A DNA stretch of 64,000 nucleotides from Lysobacter antibioticus (GTDB lineage: Bacteria; Pseudomonadota; Gammaproteobacteria; Xanthomonadales; Xanthomonadaceae): NCBI RefSeq assembly GCF_000731095.1, contig NZ_JMTZ01000030.1, positions 56,647 to 120,646 of the forward strand, given 5' to 3'. Both the position numbers and the translations under genes were made by a program. This document shows, piece by piece, positions 55,251-64,000 of the stretch; position 1 is the stretch's first letter; every line of letters begins with the position of its first letter. The notes beneath the pieces were generated by a model. It saw only the letters and a program-made list of their open reading frames with translations, searched no databases and was not told the DNA's origin.

Positions 55251-56120
55251 TTATCGCCCGAACTCCGAATCCAGAATCGGTTCCACCGCGAGCACATGCC
55301 AAGCCCCGAACACCACCAAGACGCGGTCGTGCTCGCGCATCGCCCGTTCGATGGAAGCGATCAGGCGACGATCCCTCACGGCATTGGTACTGCGCGCCAA
55401 TTCGCTGAGCCGACCGTTGTCATGAATCGGGCTGGCCAGGTCCGGGTTCCAGCCCTTGCTCGTCAAAGGCTGGCCGACCAGGCGTCGATATTCGTGCAGA
55501 AAGCCTGACCATCGGTCCGAGCCCTCGCGCTTCGGCAGACCGTTTGCAACCAGATAGTCGGTGTAGAAGGCCGCGTATTGGGCCGCGGACGCATTGAGGT
55601 CCGGATTGCGGCGGGTTCCTATCAGGCGCTGCGCCACCATGAATACGAGAATTTCTTCGGCGCTGTGGTGGGCCAGCAATGCCGCGATCTCTTCCCTTAC
55701 CGATGCATCGCCGCTGCGGATCGGGACACCGCGCCGGTGCGCCAGATAGGCGATGAAGCCAAGATCGGCGCCACGCGCTATCGCCGCATCCTTCGACATG
55801 GTCTTGAGGTCGTCGGGGATTTGGCTTTCGTGCAGCACCAGCTGCGGGCGGACACGCTCGAACACGGCTTCGATGTCGCCGTACATTGGCGAGTGCGGAT
55901 TACTGAGGTGCCTGGTACCAAGCACTACGAGGTGCTTGGCGCCGACCTTGCGCTCCCACACGTAGGGTCGCGTCGCCGACTTTCCGCCCTCCGGCAGTTT
56001 CAGGTAGCTACGCGCCGCGACGCGCCTTCCGCTTTCGCCGGCGAGCGCCTGCGGTAAGGCCGCAATGACGAGCAATAGAAGTACCAAGGGTACGGAAGGA
56101 ACGATCGCGAATCCTTTCAT
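55251..56120 (-). CDS. TraB/GumN-like family exported protein
   Basis: The protein has 289 residues. A signal peptide (VPLVLLLLVIAALPQALA) is present. The TraB/PrgY/GumN (TIKI) fold is suggested by the two Gly-x-x-His sites, LVVLGTRHLSNPHSPMYGDI at the start and VLVVFGAWHVLAVEPIL at the end, and by ERVRPQLVLHESQIP with a conserved Glu. Relatives include metalloproteases and pheromone-shutdown proteins; an envelope role is plausible. It lies 90 bases upstream of... rodA's far end on the same strand and is not part of the rodA operon. Confidence 0.72.
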   Translation of the reverse strand: MKGFAIVPSVPLVLLLLVIAALPQALAGESGRRVAARSYLKLPEGGKSATRPYVWERKVGAKHLVVLGTRHLSNPHSPMYGDIEAVFERVRPQLVLHESQIPDDLKTMSKDAAIARGADLGFIAYLAHRRGVPIRSGDASVREEIAALLAHHSAEEILVFMVAQRLIGTRRNPDLNASAAQYAAFYTDYLVANGLPKREGSDRWSGFLHEYRRLVGQPLTSKGWNPDLASPIHDNGRLSELARSTNAVRDRRLIASIERAMREHDRVLVVFGAWHVLAVEPILDSEFGR

Positions 56121-56209
56121 GCCGCCTCCTGCGAGAAAGAAATGCTCAGCCCAGCTCGGAACCGTTCCGCTACGCGCGCGCGATCAGACGCCGGCGCACC
56201 CCGTCGAAC

Positions 56210-57325
56210 TCAACGCCCGCCGTGCACCGGCCGGTGCGCGCGCACCGCCATCACCACGCCGAGGCCCGCCAGCAAGGACACCGCCGAAGTACCGCCGTAA
56301 CTGAGCAGCGGCATCGGCACGCCGACCACCGGCAACAGGCCGGAGATCATGCCGCCGTTGACGATGACGTAGACGAAGAAAGCCAGGCCCAAGGCGCCTG
56401 CGATCAATCGCGAGTAGCCGTCGCGGGCGTCGGCGGCGATCCACAGGCAGCGGCCGACCACGAACAGGTATAAGGCCAGCACCACGATCACGCCGACCCA
56501 GCCGAACTCTTCGCTGAGCACGGCGAAAATGAAGTCGGTGGTGTGTTCGGGCAGGTAGTTGAGGTGCGACTGCGAGCCTTGCAGCCAGCCCTTGCCGGTC
56601 ATGCCGCCGGCGCCGATCGCGATCTTCGACTGGATGATGTTCCAGCCGGTGCCGAGCGGGTCGGTTTCGGGGTTGAGGAAGGTCAGGATGCGGTCTTTCT
56701 GATACGGCCGCAGCAGCCAGAACCAGGCCACCGGCGCGGTCGCGGCGACGGCGCCGAACGCGGCGCCGAACCACCACCACGGCAGGCCGGCCAGGTACAG
56801 GGCGAAGGCGCCGCTGATGCCGACCAGCATCGCGGTACCGAAGTCGGGCTGAAGCAGGATCAAGGCGGTCGGCGCGCCGATCAACACCGCGGCGATCAGC
56901 ACGGTCTTGAGCTTCGGCGGCAAGGCCTCGCGATTGAGGTACCAGGCGACCATCATCGGCAGGCTCAGCTTTAGCAGCTCGGCCGGCTGGAAATAAAACA
57001 CCTTCAGGTCGATCCAGTGCCGGCCGTGTTTGCCGGTGCCGACGATGAGCACTAGCAGCAAGGGAATCATCGACAGCGCGTAGACCAACGGGGTCCAGTT
57101 GCGCAGCTGCGACGGCGGCATGCGCGACAGCCCCCACATCGCCAGCAGGCCGACGCCGAAGCGCGAACCCTGCGCGATCACCATGCGCATGGAGTGTTCG
57201 CCGGCGCTGTACAGCACCGCCAGGCCGATCGCCATCAGCGCCAGCAAGGCGGCCAACATCATCAGGTCGAGGGTGCGGGTGAAGCGCTGCAGCAGGTCCC
57301 ACAGGTAACGCAGGATCACTTTCAT
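56210..57325 (-). CDS. rodA: RodA peptidoglycan glycosyltransferase (SEDS)
   Basis: The protein has 371 residues with about ten membrane segments. It polymerises lipid II into glycan strands together with PBP2 in the elongation complex. Family blocks are RFGVGLLAMWGLSRMPP, IDLKVFYFQPAELLKLSLPM, LILLQPDFGTAMLVGISGAF, KGWLQGSQSHLNYLPEHTTD with FIFAVLSEEFGWVG, and VGVPMPLLSYGGTS near the end. Its start overlaps the end of mrdA by ATGA (57322-57325). Confidence 0.97.
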   Translation of the reverse strand: MKVILRYLWDLLQRFTRTLDLMMLAALLALMAIGLAVLYSAGEHSMRMVIAQGSRFGVGLLAMWGLSRMPPSQLRNWTPLVYALSMIPLLLVLIVGTGKHGRHWIDLKVFYFQPAELLKLSLPMMVAWYLNREALPPKLKTVLIAAVLIGAPTALILLQPDFGTAMLVGISGAFALYLAGLPWWWFGAAFGAVAATAPVAWFWLLRPYQKDRILTFLNPETDPLGTGWNIIQSKIAIGAGGMTGKGWLQGSQSHLNYLPEHTTDFIFAVLSEEFGWVGVIVVLALYLFVVGRCLWIAADARDGYSRLIAGALGLAFFVYVIVNGGMISGLLPVVGVPMPLLSYGGTSAVSLLAGLGVVMAVRAHRPVHGGR

Positions 57326-59541
57326 CGGCGCGGCTCCGCCGCCGGCGCGACGGTCGGCACGGGCTCGGGTGCGACGGGCTCGTCCTCGGGTTCGCCGGAG
57401 GCGTCGTCGGCGGCATCGCTCGGCACGGCATCGGCCGGCGCTTCGGCGCCCGGCAATTGCGGGCGCAGCAGCGGCCGGCGTTCGAGCGCCTGCGGCGCAC
57501 GGCCCGGTTGCGCGGCGACCACGGCATTCGCCGCGGCCACGCTCTCGGCCCAGGCGCCGTTGACGGCGACCGGCACGATCCTGGGTTCGCTCTGCGCGGG
57601 CGCAGCCTCGTCGGCCTTGTTGGCGTCGGCCGCGGCCAGTTTCGGCACCGCCGGCGGCTCGTTCTTGCCCGGCAGGGGCTCGGGCATCTTGCCGAGCAAC
57701 CAGGCGTCGAAGATCTTGCGCGCGATCGGCGCGGCGGTGCTGCCGCCGTAACCGCCGTGCTCGACCACCACCGCCACCGCGATGGTCGGGTTCTCGGCCG
57801 GCGCATAACCCACGAACAAGGCCTGATGGCGCAGATGCAGCGGCAGCGAATGCGGATTCATGCTGACGTTGCCCTTGCGGCTGATCTTCTGCGCGGTGCC
57901 GGTCTTGCCGGCCATGCGGTAGGGCGCGCCGCGCGCCATCACCTTCGCCGTGCCGCGCCCGCCGTGGATGGTCGAGACCATGCCTTCCTGCACCGCACGC
58001 AGGTGCGCGGGGTTGTCGGTGATCAAGGTCGGCGCGGCGACTTGCTTGGGCAGCCACGGCGCTTCGTAGCCGGTGCGGCTTTCACGCACCAGGTGCAGTT
58101 GCTGCAGATGGCCGCCGTTGGCGATCGCGGCGGTGCCGCGCGCGAGTTGCAGCGCGGTCACCACCCAATAGCCCTGGCCGATGCCGGCGATGACGGTTTC
58201 GCCCGGGTACCAGCCTTCCTTGCTGCGCTTGGCCTTCCACTGCGGCGACGGCAGGATGCCGATGTTCTCGCCGGCCAGGTCGATGCCGGTCTTCTGACCG
58301 AAGCCATAGCGCGTCATGTACTGGTCGAAACGGGCGATGCCCATCTCCAGCGCGAGCTTGTAGTAGTAGGTGTTGACCGACTGGGCGATGGACTCGCGCA
58401 GGTCGACCCAGCCGTGGCCGCCGCCGTGCGAATCGCGATAGCCGCGCTTCTGCCCGGGGATGTGGAACTCGCCGGTCGACAGGGTGCGGTCTTCGGCGCG
58501 GCGCAGGCCGCTGTCGAGGCCGGCCAGGGCGACGAAAGGCTTCATGGTCGAACCCGGCGGGCCGCCGCCGAGCACGTTGCGGTTGAACTGCGGCCGCGAC
58601 GGATTGCCCGACAGCGCCTTGTAGTCGGCCGAGGAAATGCCGTTGACGAACAGATTGGTGTCGTAACTCGGCAGGCTGACCATCGCCAGCACCTCGCCGG
58701 TGCGTGGATCGACCGCGACCGCCGAACCGTCCATGTCGCCGAACGCGGTGATCATGGCCTGCTGCAGGTCCATGTCGATGCTCAGGCGCAGGTCGGCGCC
58801 GGGCTTGGCCGGGACGTAGCCGACCTGGCGGATCGGCCGGCCGTCGACGTTGGTCTCGATCTGCTCGTAGCCGATCTGGCCGCGCAACTGCTCGTCGTAG
58901 AAACGCTCCAGGCCGGTCTTGCCGGTGTGGGTCAGCACGCCGGCGTTCTGGCCCATCGCCTCCTCGTCCTTGGTGTCGATGCGCCCGACGTAACCGATCA
59001 CGTGCGCGAACAGCGAACCGTAGGGATAGCGGCGGTTGAGGTAGGACACCAGCTCGACGCCGGGGAAGCGCCAGCGGTCGACCGCGAACGCGGCGACCTC
59101 TTCGTCGCTGACCCGCATCTTCAGCACGATCGGCTTGAAGCCGCGCGTGGCCTTGCGCTCGCTCTCGAAGCGGGCGATCTCTTCGGGGGTCAGCGCAACG
59201 ACCTGGGCCAGTTGCGGCAGCCAGTCCTTGCTGTCGCCGGCTTCGCTGGGGGTGACCTCGATGCGGAACGCCGGCACGTTGTCGGCGAGGATGCGGCCTT
59301 GGCGGTCGTAGATCAGCCCGCGCCCCGGCACCACCGGCCGCAGCTTGACCCGGTTGGCCTCCGAACGCATGGCGTAGTCGTCGTGCTGCCAGACCTGCAG
59401 GCGGAAGTACCAGAATCCCAGGCCGATCACCCCGAGCAGGACGAAGGCGAAGGCGATCGCGGCGCGGGCGCGGAACTGGTCCGCCTCGGCCGCGGCGTTC
59501 TTGAGGACGCGTTTCTTGATCGGGCTGCGGCGCGGGCCCAT
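57322..59541 (-). CDS. mrdA: Penicillin-binding protein 2 (elongation transpeptidase)
   Basis: The protein has 739 residues. It cross-links peptidoglycan during side-wall growth with RodA. One membrane anchor is near residues 27-47 (AAIAFAFVLLGVIGLGFWYF), followed by the pedestal domain and the transpeptidase domain. The active Ser331 lies in PPGSTMKPF, the SxN motif in AQSVNTYYY, and KTG in MAGKTGTAQKI. After the catalytic domain it continues for about 110 residues rich in Ala, Pro and Glu, which makes it clearly longer than E. coli PBP2 (about 630). It is between mreD and rodA in one operon. Confidence 0.96.
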   Translation of the reverse strand: MGPRRSPIKKRVLKNAAAEADQFRARAAIAFAFVLLGVIGLGFWYFRLQVWQHDDYAMRSEANRVKLRPVVPGRGLIYDRQGRILADNVPAFRIEVTPSEAGDSKDWLPQLAQVVALTPEEIARFESERKATRGFKPIVLKMRVSDEEVAAFAVDRWRFPGVELVSYLNRRYPYGSLFAHVIGYVGRIDTKDEEAMGQNAGVLTHTGKTGLERFYDEQLRGQIGYEQIETNVDGRPIRQVGYVPAKPGADLRLSIDMDLQQAMITAFGDMDGSAVAVDPRTGEVLAMVSLPSYDTNLFVNGISSADYKALSGNPSRPQFNRNVLGGGPPGSTMKPFVALAGLDSGLRRAEDRTLSTGEFHIPGQKRGYRDSHGGGHGWVDLRESIAQSVNTYYYKLALEMGIARFDQYMTRYGFGQKTGIDLAGENIGILPSPQWKAKRSKEGWYPGETVIAGIGQGYWVVTALQLARGTAAIANGGHLQQLHLVRESRTGYEAPWLPKQVAAPTLITDNPAHLRAVQEGMVSTIHGGRGTAKVMARGAPYRMAGKTGTAQKISRKGNVSMNPHSLPLHLRHQALFVGYAPAENPTIAVAVVVEHGGYGGSTAAPIARKIFDAWLLGKMPEPLPGKNEPPAVPKLAAADANKADEAAPAQSEPRIVPVAVNGAWAESVAAANAVVAAQPGRAPQALERRPLLRPQLPGAEAPADAVPSDAADDASGEPEDEPVAPEPVPTVAPAAEPRR

Positions 59542-59542
59542 C

Positions 59543-60028
59543 TCAGCGCCTCCGCCAGCTGCCCAGACGCAGCGCGTCGAGCAACAGGAAAATCAGCGGC
59601 CACAGCAGCATGCCGGCCAGCGGCGACAGCCAGAACGTCGACGGCAACGCCGGCTCGCGCAGGACCACATGGATCGCCGAGGTGACGATGCGGTCGTTGA
59701 GCATCAGGCCGCCGACCGCGAGCGCTTGCTGCGACAGCGGGAAGAACCGCAGGCGGGCGCGGAAGCGCTGCAGGATGAAGGCCATGACCACCAGGCGCAG
59801 GGCCTGTTCGCCGAGCAGGCCGTCCGAGACCAGGTCGCCGGCCAGGCCGACCAGGAAGGCGAAGCCCAGGCCGACCCGGTCTGGGTCTTCGATCACCCAA
59901 TAAGCCAGGACCAGACCGAGCCAGTACGGCCGCAAGGGCAGCAGGAACTGCGGCAACGGCAACAGGCTCAAGGTCAGCGCCGCGATCAGGCTGACCGGCA
60001 ACACCCAATGGTGGCGGGCGCGGGTCAT
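59543..60028 (-). CDS. mreD: Rod-shape determining protein MreD
   Basis: The protein has 161 residues with five to six membrane segments. It belongs to the elongation complex with MreB, MreC, PBP2 and RodA. The typical block is LGFAFLVGLAGDLVSDGLLG followed by ALRLVVMAFIL. Its ATG overlaps the stop of mreC (60025-60028), and one base separates its stop from the start of mrdA. Confidence 0.95.
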   Translation of the reverse strand: MTRARHHWVLPVSLIAALTLSLLPLPQFLLPLRPYWLGLVLAYWVIEDPDRVGLGFAFLVGLAGDLVSDGLLGEQALRLVVMAFILQRFRARLRFFPLSQQALAVGGLMLNDRIVTSAIHVVLREPALPSTFWLSPLAGMLLWPLIFLLLDALRLGSWRRR

Positions 60029-61161
60029 CGATCGTCTCCGGCGGCAGGCGCGGACGGGGCGGTGGACTTGGGCGCGGCCGGGATGCGGTCGCGTGCGACG
60101 GGCGCCTGGGCCGGCGCTCGGACGGCCGAGGCGGCAGGCGTCGTGAGGGTGGCGTTGCGGCCGGCGCCATTGCCGCCAGCGCGGGCGTTTGCGACCGCAG
60201 GCACGGCCGCCGTGTTCGGCGTCGCCGCAGCGCCGCTGGCGGTCGCAGGCGCGGTAGCGGCAGCAGAACCCGGCGCCATCGCCGGCTGCGTGTCGAATTG
60301 CGTGGTGTCGGCCGGCGGCGGCGGCAACGACAGCAGCACCAGCACTTCGCGGCCGCGATCGAGCTGGGCGGCCGGGCGCACCTCGCCGACCAGGAAGGCG
60401 CGGCTGTCGTCGGGACGCAGCGCAGTGATGGTGCCGACCGGGAAGCCCGACGGGAAGCGTCCGCCCAGGCCCGAAGTCACCAGTACGTCGCCGACCCGGA
60501 CGTCGCTCGACAGCGGCACGCTGCGCAGGGTCAGGCTGTCGCTGCGGCCTTCGCCGTAAACGACCAGACGCACGCCGTTGCGCGCCACCGCGACCGGCAC
60601 CGCATGCGAGGCGTCGGTGATCAGCAGCACGCTGGCGTGCAAAGGGGTAATGCCGGTGATCTGGCCGAGCAGGCCGCCGGCGTCGATCACGCTCTGGCCC
60701 ACCCGGACCCGCTCGCGGCTGCCGGCGTCGAGCACCAGGCGCTGGCGGGTGGGGTCGAGGTCGATATCGAGAATCGGCGCCAGGACCACGTCCAGGTTGC
60801 CGCGCTCGGCCGCTTCGAGCAGGCCGCGCAGGCGCTGGTTGTCGGCGGCGACCGATTGCAACCGTGCCATGCGCGCCTGGTTGACCAGGGCTTCGTTGCG
60901 CAGGCGGCGGTTTTCGTCGGTGAGCTGGCTCATGGTGCCGGCGTCGTCGCTGACGCGCTCGACCAGGCGCCCGGGCCATCCGGCGACCGCCCACAGCGGC
61001 GCCACGAACAGCGCGGTCTGCTTGCGTGCCTGGTTGAGCCAACCGCCGCGATGATCGAGCACGATCAGCACGACCGCCAGAGCCAGGTACGCCAACAGGC
61101 GCAGCGTGTCGGCGACTTCGCCGCTACGGGCTGCGGTGGGTGGACCGGCGTAAGGGGGCAT
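60025..61161 (-). CDS. mreC: Rod-shape determining protein MreC
   Basis: The protein has 378 residues. One membrane segment (LLAYLALAVVLIVLDH) and a coiled coil (about 75-115; MSQLTDENRRLRNEALVNQA) are followed by the beta-barrel periplasmic domain (VGQSVIDAGGLLGQITGITP, VRVGDVLVTSGLGGRFPSGF). It activates PBP2. After about residue 280 comes a low-complexity Ala/Pro/Thr tail of nearly 100 residues that E. coli MreC lacks. It is separated from mreB by an inverted-repeat region of about 175 bp. Confidence 0.96.
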   Translation of the reverse strand: MPPYAGPPTAARSGEVADTLRLLAYLALAVVLIVLDHRGGWLNQARKQTALFVAPLWAVAGWPGRLVERVSDDAGTMSQLTDENRRLRNEALVNQARMARLQSVAADNQRLRGLLEAAERGNLDVVLAPILDIDLDPTRQRLVLDAGSRERVRVGQSVIDAGGLLGQITGITPLHASVLLITDASHAVPVAVARNGVRLVVYGEGRSDSLTLRSVPLSSDVRVGDVLVTSGLGGRFPSGFPVGTITALRPDDSRAFLVGEVRPAAQLDRGREVLVLLSLPPPPADTTQFDTQPAMAPGSAAATAPATASGAAATPNTAAVPAVANARAGGNGAGRNATLTTPAASAVRAPAQAPVARDRIPAAPKSTAPSAPAAGDDR

Positions 61162-61165
61162 TAGA

Positions 61166-61336
61166 GCCGGAAATGGGCAATGGAGAGTGGGGGATCGGAA
61201 AAGCGCGACGCGGCGACCATCGGGCGCCGCGCACGAAACCTTACTTCAGTTTGCGGACCGCGTGGGCGAGAGGGAAACCGGGACCACGACGAAACGGCTT
61301 TCGACGATTCCCGAATCCCCATTCCCGACTCCCGGC
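61166..61336. repeat. Imperfect 32-base inverted repeat between mreB and mreC
   Basis: The left arm at 61166-61197 and the right arm at 61305-61336 are reverse complements at 24 of 32 positions, with 107 bases between. The right arm contains CGATTCCCGAATCCCCATTC and belongs to the same family as the perfect repeat at 38242-38333. The right arm touches the mreB stop codon and the left arm begins five bases outside the mreC start, so it fills the whole gap of the mre operon. Confidence 0.8.
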
Positions 61337-62739
<1,403 letters not shown>

Positions 62740-63672
62740 ATGTCTGCGCTGATCTGCGGCTCACTGGCTTACGACACCATCATGGTGTTTCCGGACCAGT
62801 TCAAGAACCACATCCTGCCGGACAAGGTTCATATCTTGAATGTGTCGTTCCTGGTGCCGCGCATGCGCCGCGAGTTCGGCGGTTGCGCGGGCAACATCGC
62901 CTACAACCTCAAGCTGCTCGGCGGCGATCCGATTCCGATGGCCACCGTCGGCCAGGACTTCGGTCCGTATCGCGAGTGGTTCGTCGATCAGAAGATCCGC
63001 CTCGACCACGTCAAGGAAATCCCGGAGCTGTTCACGCCGCAGGCGTTCATCACCACCGATCACGACAACAACCAGATCACCGCCTTCCACCCCGGCGCGA
63101 TGATGCGTTCCTACGAGAACCACGTGCGCGACGTGAAGGACGTGAGCTTCGGCATCGTCAGCCCCGACGGCCGCGAAGGCATGTTGCAGAACGCGACCGA
63201 ATTCGCCGAAGCCAACATCCCCTTCATCTTCGATCCCGGCCAGGCGATGCCGTTGTTCAACGGCGAAGAACTGCGTCACTTCATCGAGCAGGCCGACTAC
63301 GTAACCGTCAACGACTACGAGTCCAACCTGCTGCAGGAACGCACCGGATGGAGCGAAAAAGACATCGTTTCCCGGGTCAAGGCCTACATCACCACGCGCG
63401 GCCCGCACGGTTCGCAGATCCACACGCCGGAGAAGAGCTACGACGTTCCGCCGGCGCACGAGCGCCGCGTGACCGACCCGACCGGCTGCGGCGATGCGTT
63501 CCGCGCCGGCCTGATCTTCGGCATCGAGAAGGGCTACGACTGGCTGACCATCGGCCGCATGAGCAACCTGATGGGCGCCCTGAAGGTCGAGCACCCCGGC
63601 ACCCAGAACCAGCGCTTCGACTACGAAGAATTCGCCGAACAGTTCCGCCAGCAGTTCGGTTACGCGCTGTAA
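62740..63672 (+). CDS. PfkB-family adenosine kinase
   Basis: The protein has 310 residues from the ATG at 62740, with GGGGTGA upstream. It phosphorylates a nucleoside or sugar with ATP. The PfkB signatures are present: REFGGCAGNIAYNLKLLGGD near the N-terminus and RVTDPTGCGDAFRAGLIFGI near the C-terminus (catalytic Asp in the GCGDAF loop). In Xanthomonadaceae this protein is annotated as adenosine kinase. The substrate is inferred from that. It is a single gene with a terminator at 63776-63803. Confidence 0.88.
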   Translation: MSALICGSLAYDTIMVFPDQFKNHILPDKVHILNVSFLVPRMRREFGGCAGNIAYNLKLLGGDPIPMATVGQDFGPYREWFVDQKIRLDHVKEIPELFTPQAFITTDHDNNQITAFHPGAMMRSYENHVRDVKDVSFGIVSPDGREGMLQNATEFAEANIPFIFDPGQAMPLFNGEELRHFIEQADYVTVNDYESNLLQERTGWSEKDIVSRVKAYITTRGPHGSQIHTPEKSYDVPPAHERRVTDPTGCGDAFRAGLIFGIEKGYDWLTIGRMSNLMGALKVEHPGTQNQRFDYEEFAEQFRQQFGYAL

Positions 63673-63676
63673 GGCT

Positions 63677-63718
63677 GGGAGTCGGGAATCGGGAATCGGG
63701 AATCGGGAATCGGGAATC
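63677..63718. repeat. Heptamer tandem array (GGGAGTC plus five GGGAATC)
   Basis: Six 7-base units follow one another: GGGAGTC once, then GGGAATC five times, four bases after the kinase stop codon. The heptamer is the building block of the longer repeats at 38242-38333 and 61166-61336. A short array like this may vary in copy number between strains. Confidence 0.9.
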
Positions 63719-63775
63719 GAAATTATTCGAAACTGCCCACCGAAACCGCACCAGCCCTTGTTGCATGCGACAAAT

Positions 63776-63803
63776 AAAAATCCCGGCCCCGGCCGGGATT
63801 TTT
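63776..63803. terminator. Terminator of the adenosine kinase gene
   Basis: AAAAATCCCGGCC pairs perfectly with GGCCGGGATTTTT around CC. It has A- and T-runs on both sides, so it works in either direction. It lies about 100 bases after the gene. Confidence 0.9.
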
Positions 63804-63827
63804 CGTTTCCGCGTACTCCCTCGCCTG

Positions 63828-63958
63828 TGTAGGAGCGACGTAAGTCGCGACCCAAGATCGCCGCACCACACCAGGGTAGGAGCGGCGCAAGCCGCGACAC
63901 GCAGCCGCAGCAACGACGCAACCGCGATGTCGCGGTCGCGACTTACGTCGCTCCTACA
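63828..63958. repeat. Three copies of the GTAGGAGC palindromic repeat
   Basis: The copies are TGTAGGAGCGACGTAAGTCG at 63828, GTAGGAGCGGCGCAAGCCGC at 63876, and an inverted copy at 63934-63958 (GGTCGCGACTTACGTCGCTC). The third is nearly the complement of the first, so the cluster could fold into one large hairpin. The rest of the 63804-64000 stretch has no gene. Confidence 0.85.
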
Positions 63959-64000
63959 GGGGGCAGCACGCGGGCACGGACATTCCGTTCCCCCTGCCTT

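Overview
The window looks like chromosomal DNA from a strongly G+C-rich gammaproteobacterium of the Xanthomonadaceae, most likely Lysobacter or a close relative. This is inferred from gene content and order and from dispersed repeats, not from any search. The supporting signs are a split class II ribonucleotide reductase, the mreBCD-mrdA-rodA-mltB-rlpA-dacA-ybeD-lipB-lipA series, a PfkB-type adenosine kinase, and many copies of a short inverted repeat built on GTAGGAGCGGCGCAAGCCGCGAC. No tRNA, rRNA, CRISPR array, intact insertion sequence or phage module was seen.

Layout. 1-0.9 kb is repeat-rich and non-coding. 0.9-17 kb is accessory: an exported YCF48-type propeller, a formylglycine-type sulfatase, an exported glutaminase, two small exported or lipoprotein genes, a tandem pair of 270-residue paralogues with a nuclease-like motif, a DUF899/membrane-protein pair, a TPR regulator broken by a 31-bp duplication next to a small propeller gene, and a delta-60-repeat protein. 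17-21 kb holds the split NrdJ reductase with a histone H1-like gene between its two parts. 22-26 kb has an HtrA protease and a translationally coupled envelope cluster (DUF883, YqjE-like, YqjK-like, AI-2E-family transporter). 26-34 kb has a HAD phosphatase coupled to an M17 aminopeptidase, then a MacAB-type exporter operon whose second permease carries an extra N-terminal membrane domain. 35-39 kb has two coupled EamA transporters, a GNAT acetyltransferase divergent from an Lrp/AsnC regulator, and an AraC/alkyltransferase fusion.

39-63 kb is mostly the cell-envelope and lipoylation block on the minus strand: prc, lipA, lipB, ybeD, dacA, rlpA, mltB, rodA, mrdA, mreD, mreC, mreB. It acts in rod-shape determination (MreBCD, PBP2, RodA), peptidoglycan trimming (DacA, MltB, RlpA, Prc) and lipoate attachment (LipA, LipB). 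Two accessory islands interrupt it. Between ybeD and dacA lie plus-strand genes for an FCP1-like HAD phosphatase, an SGNH hydrolase, and a propeller/PI-PLC fusion. Between mltB and rodA lie a probable 2H phosphoesterase, an apparently solitary MazF/PemK-type toxin, a small membrane protein, an unrecognised protein and a TraB/GumN-like protein. An adenosine kinase diverges from mreB at the right end.

The observations most worth a second look are the 31-bp duplication that breaks the regulator frame, the twin nuclease-motif genes, the two islands in the cell-wall block, the extended permease, the stem-loop array with compensating base changes after the sulfatase, and the GGGAATC-based repeat family, seen as a perfect 33-bp inverted repeat, as arms around the mreB-mreC gap, and as a heptamer tandem array.
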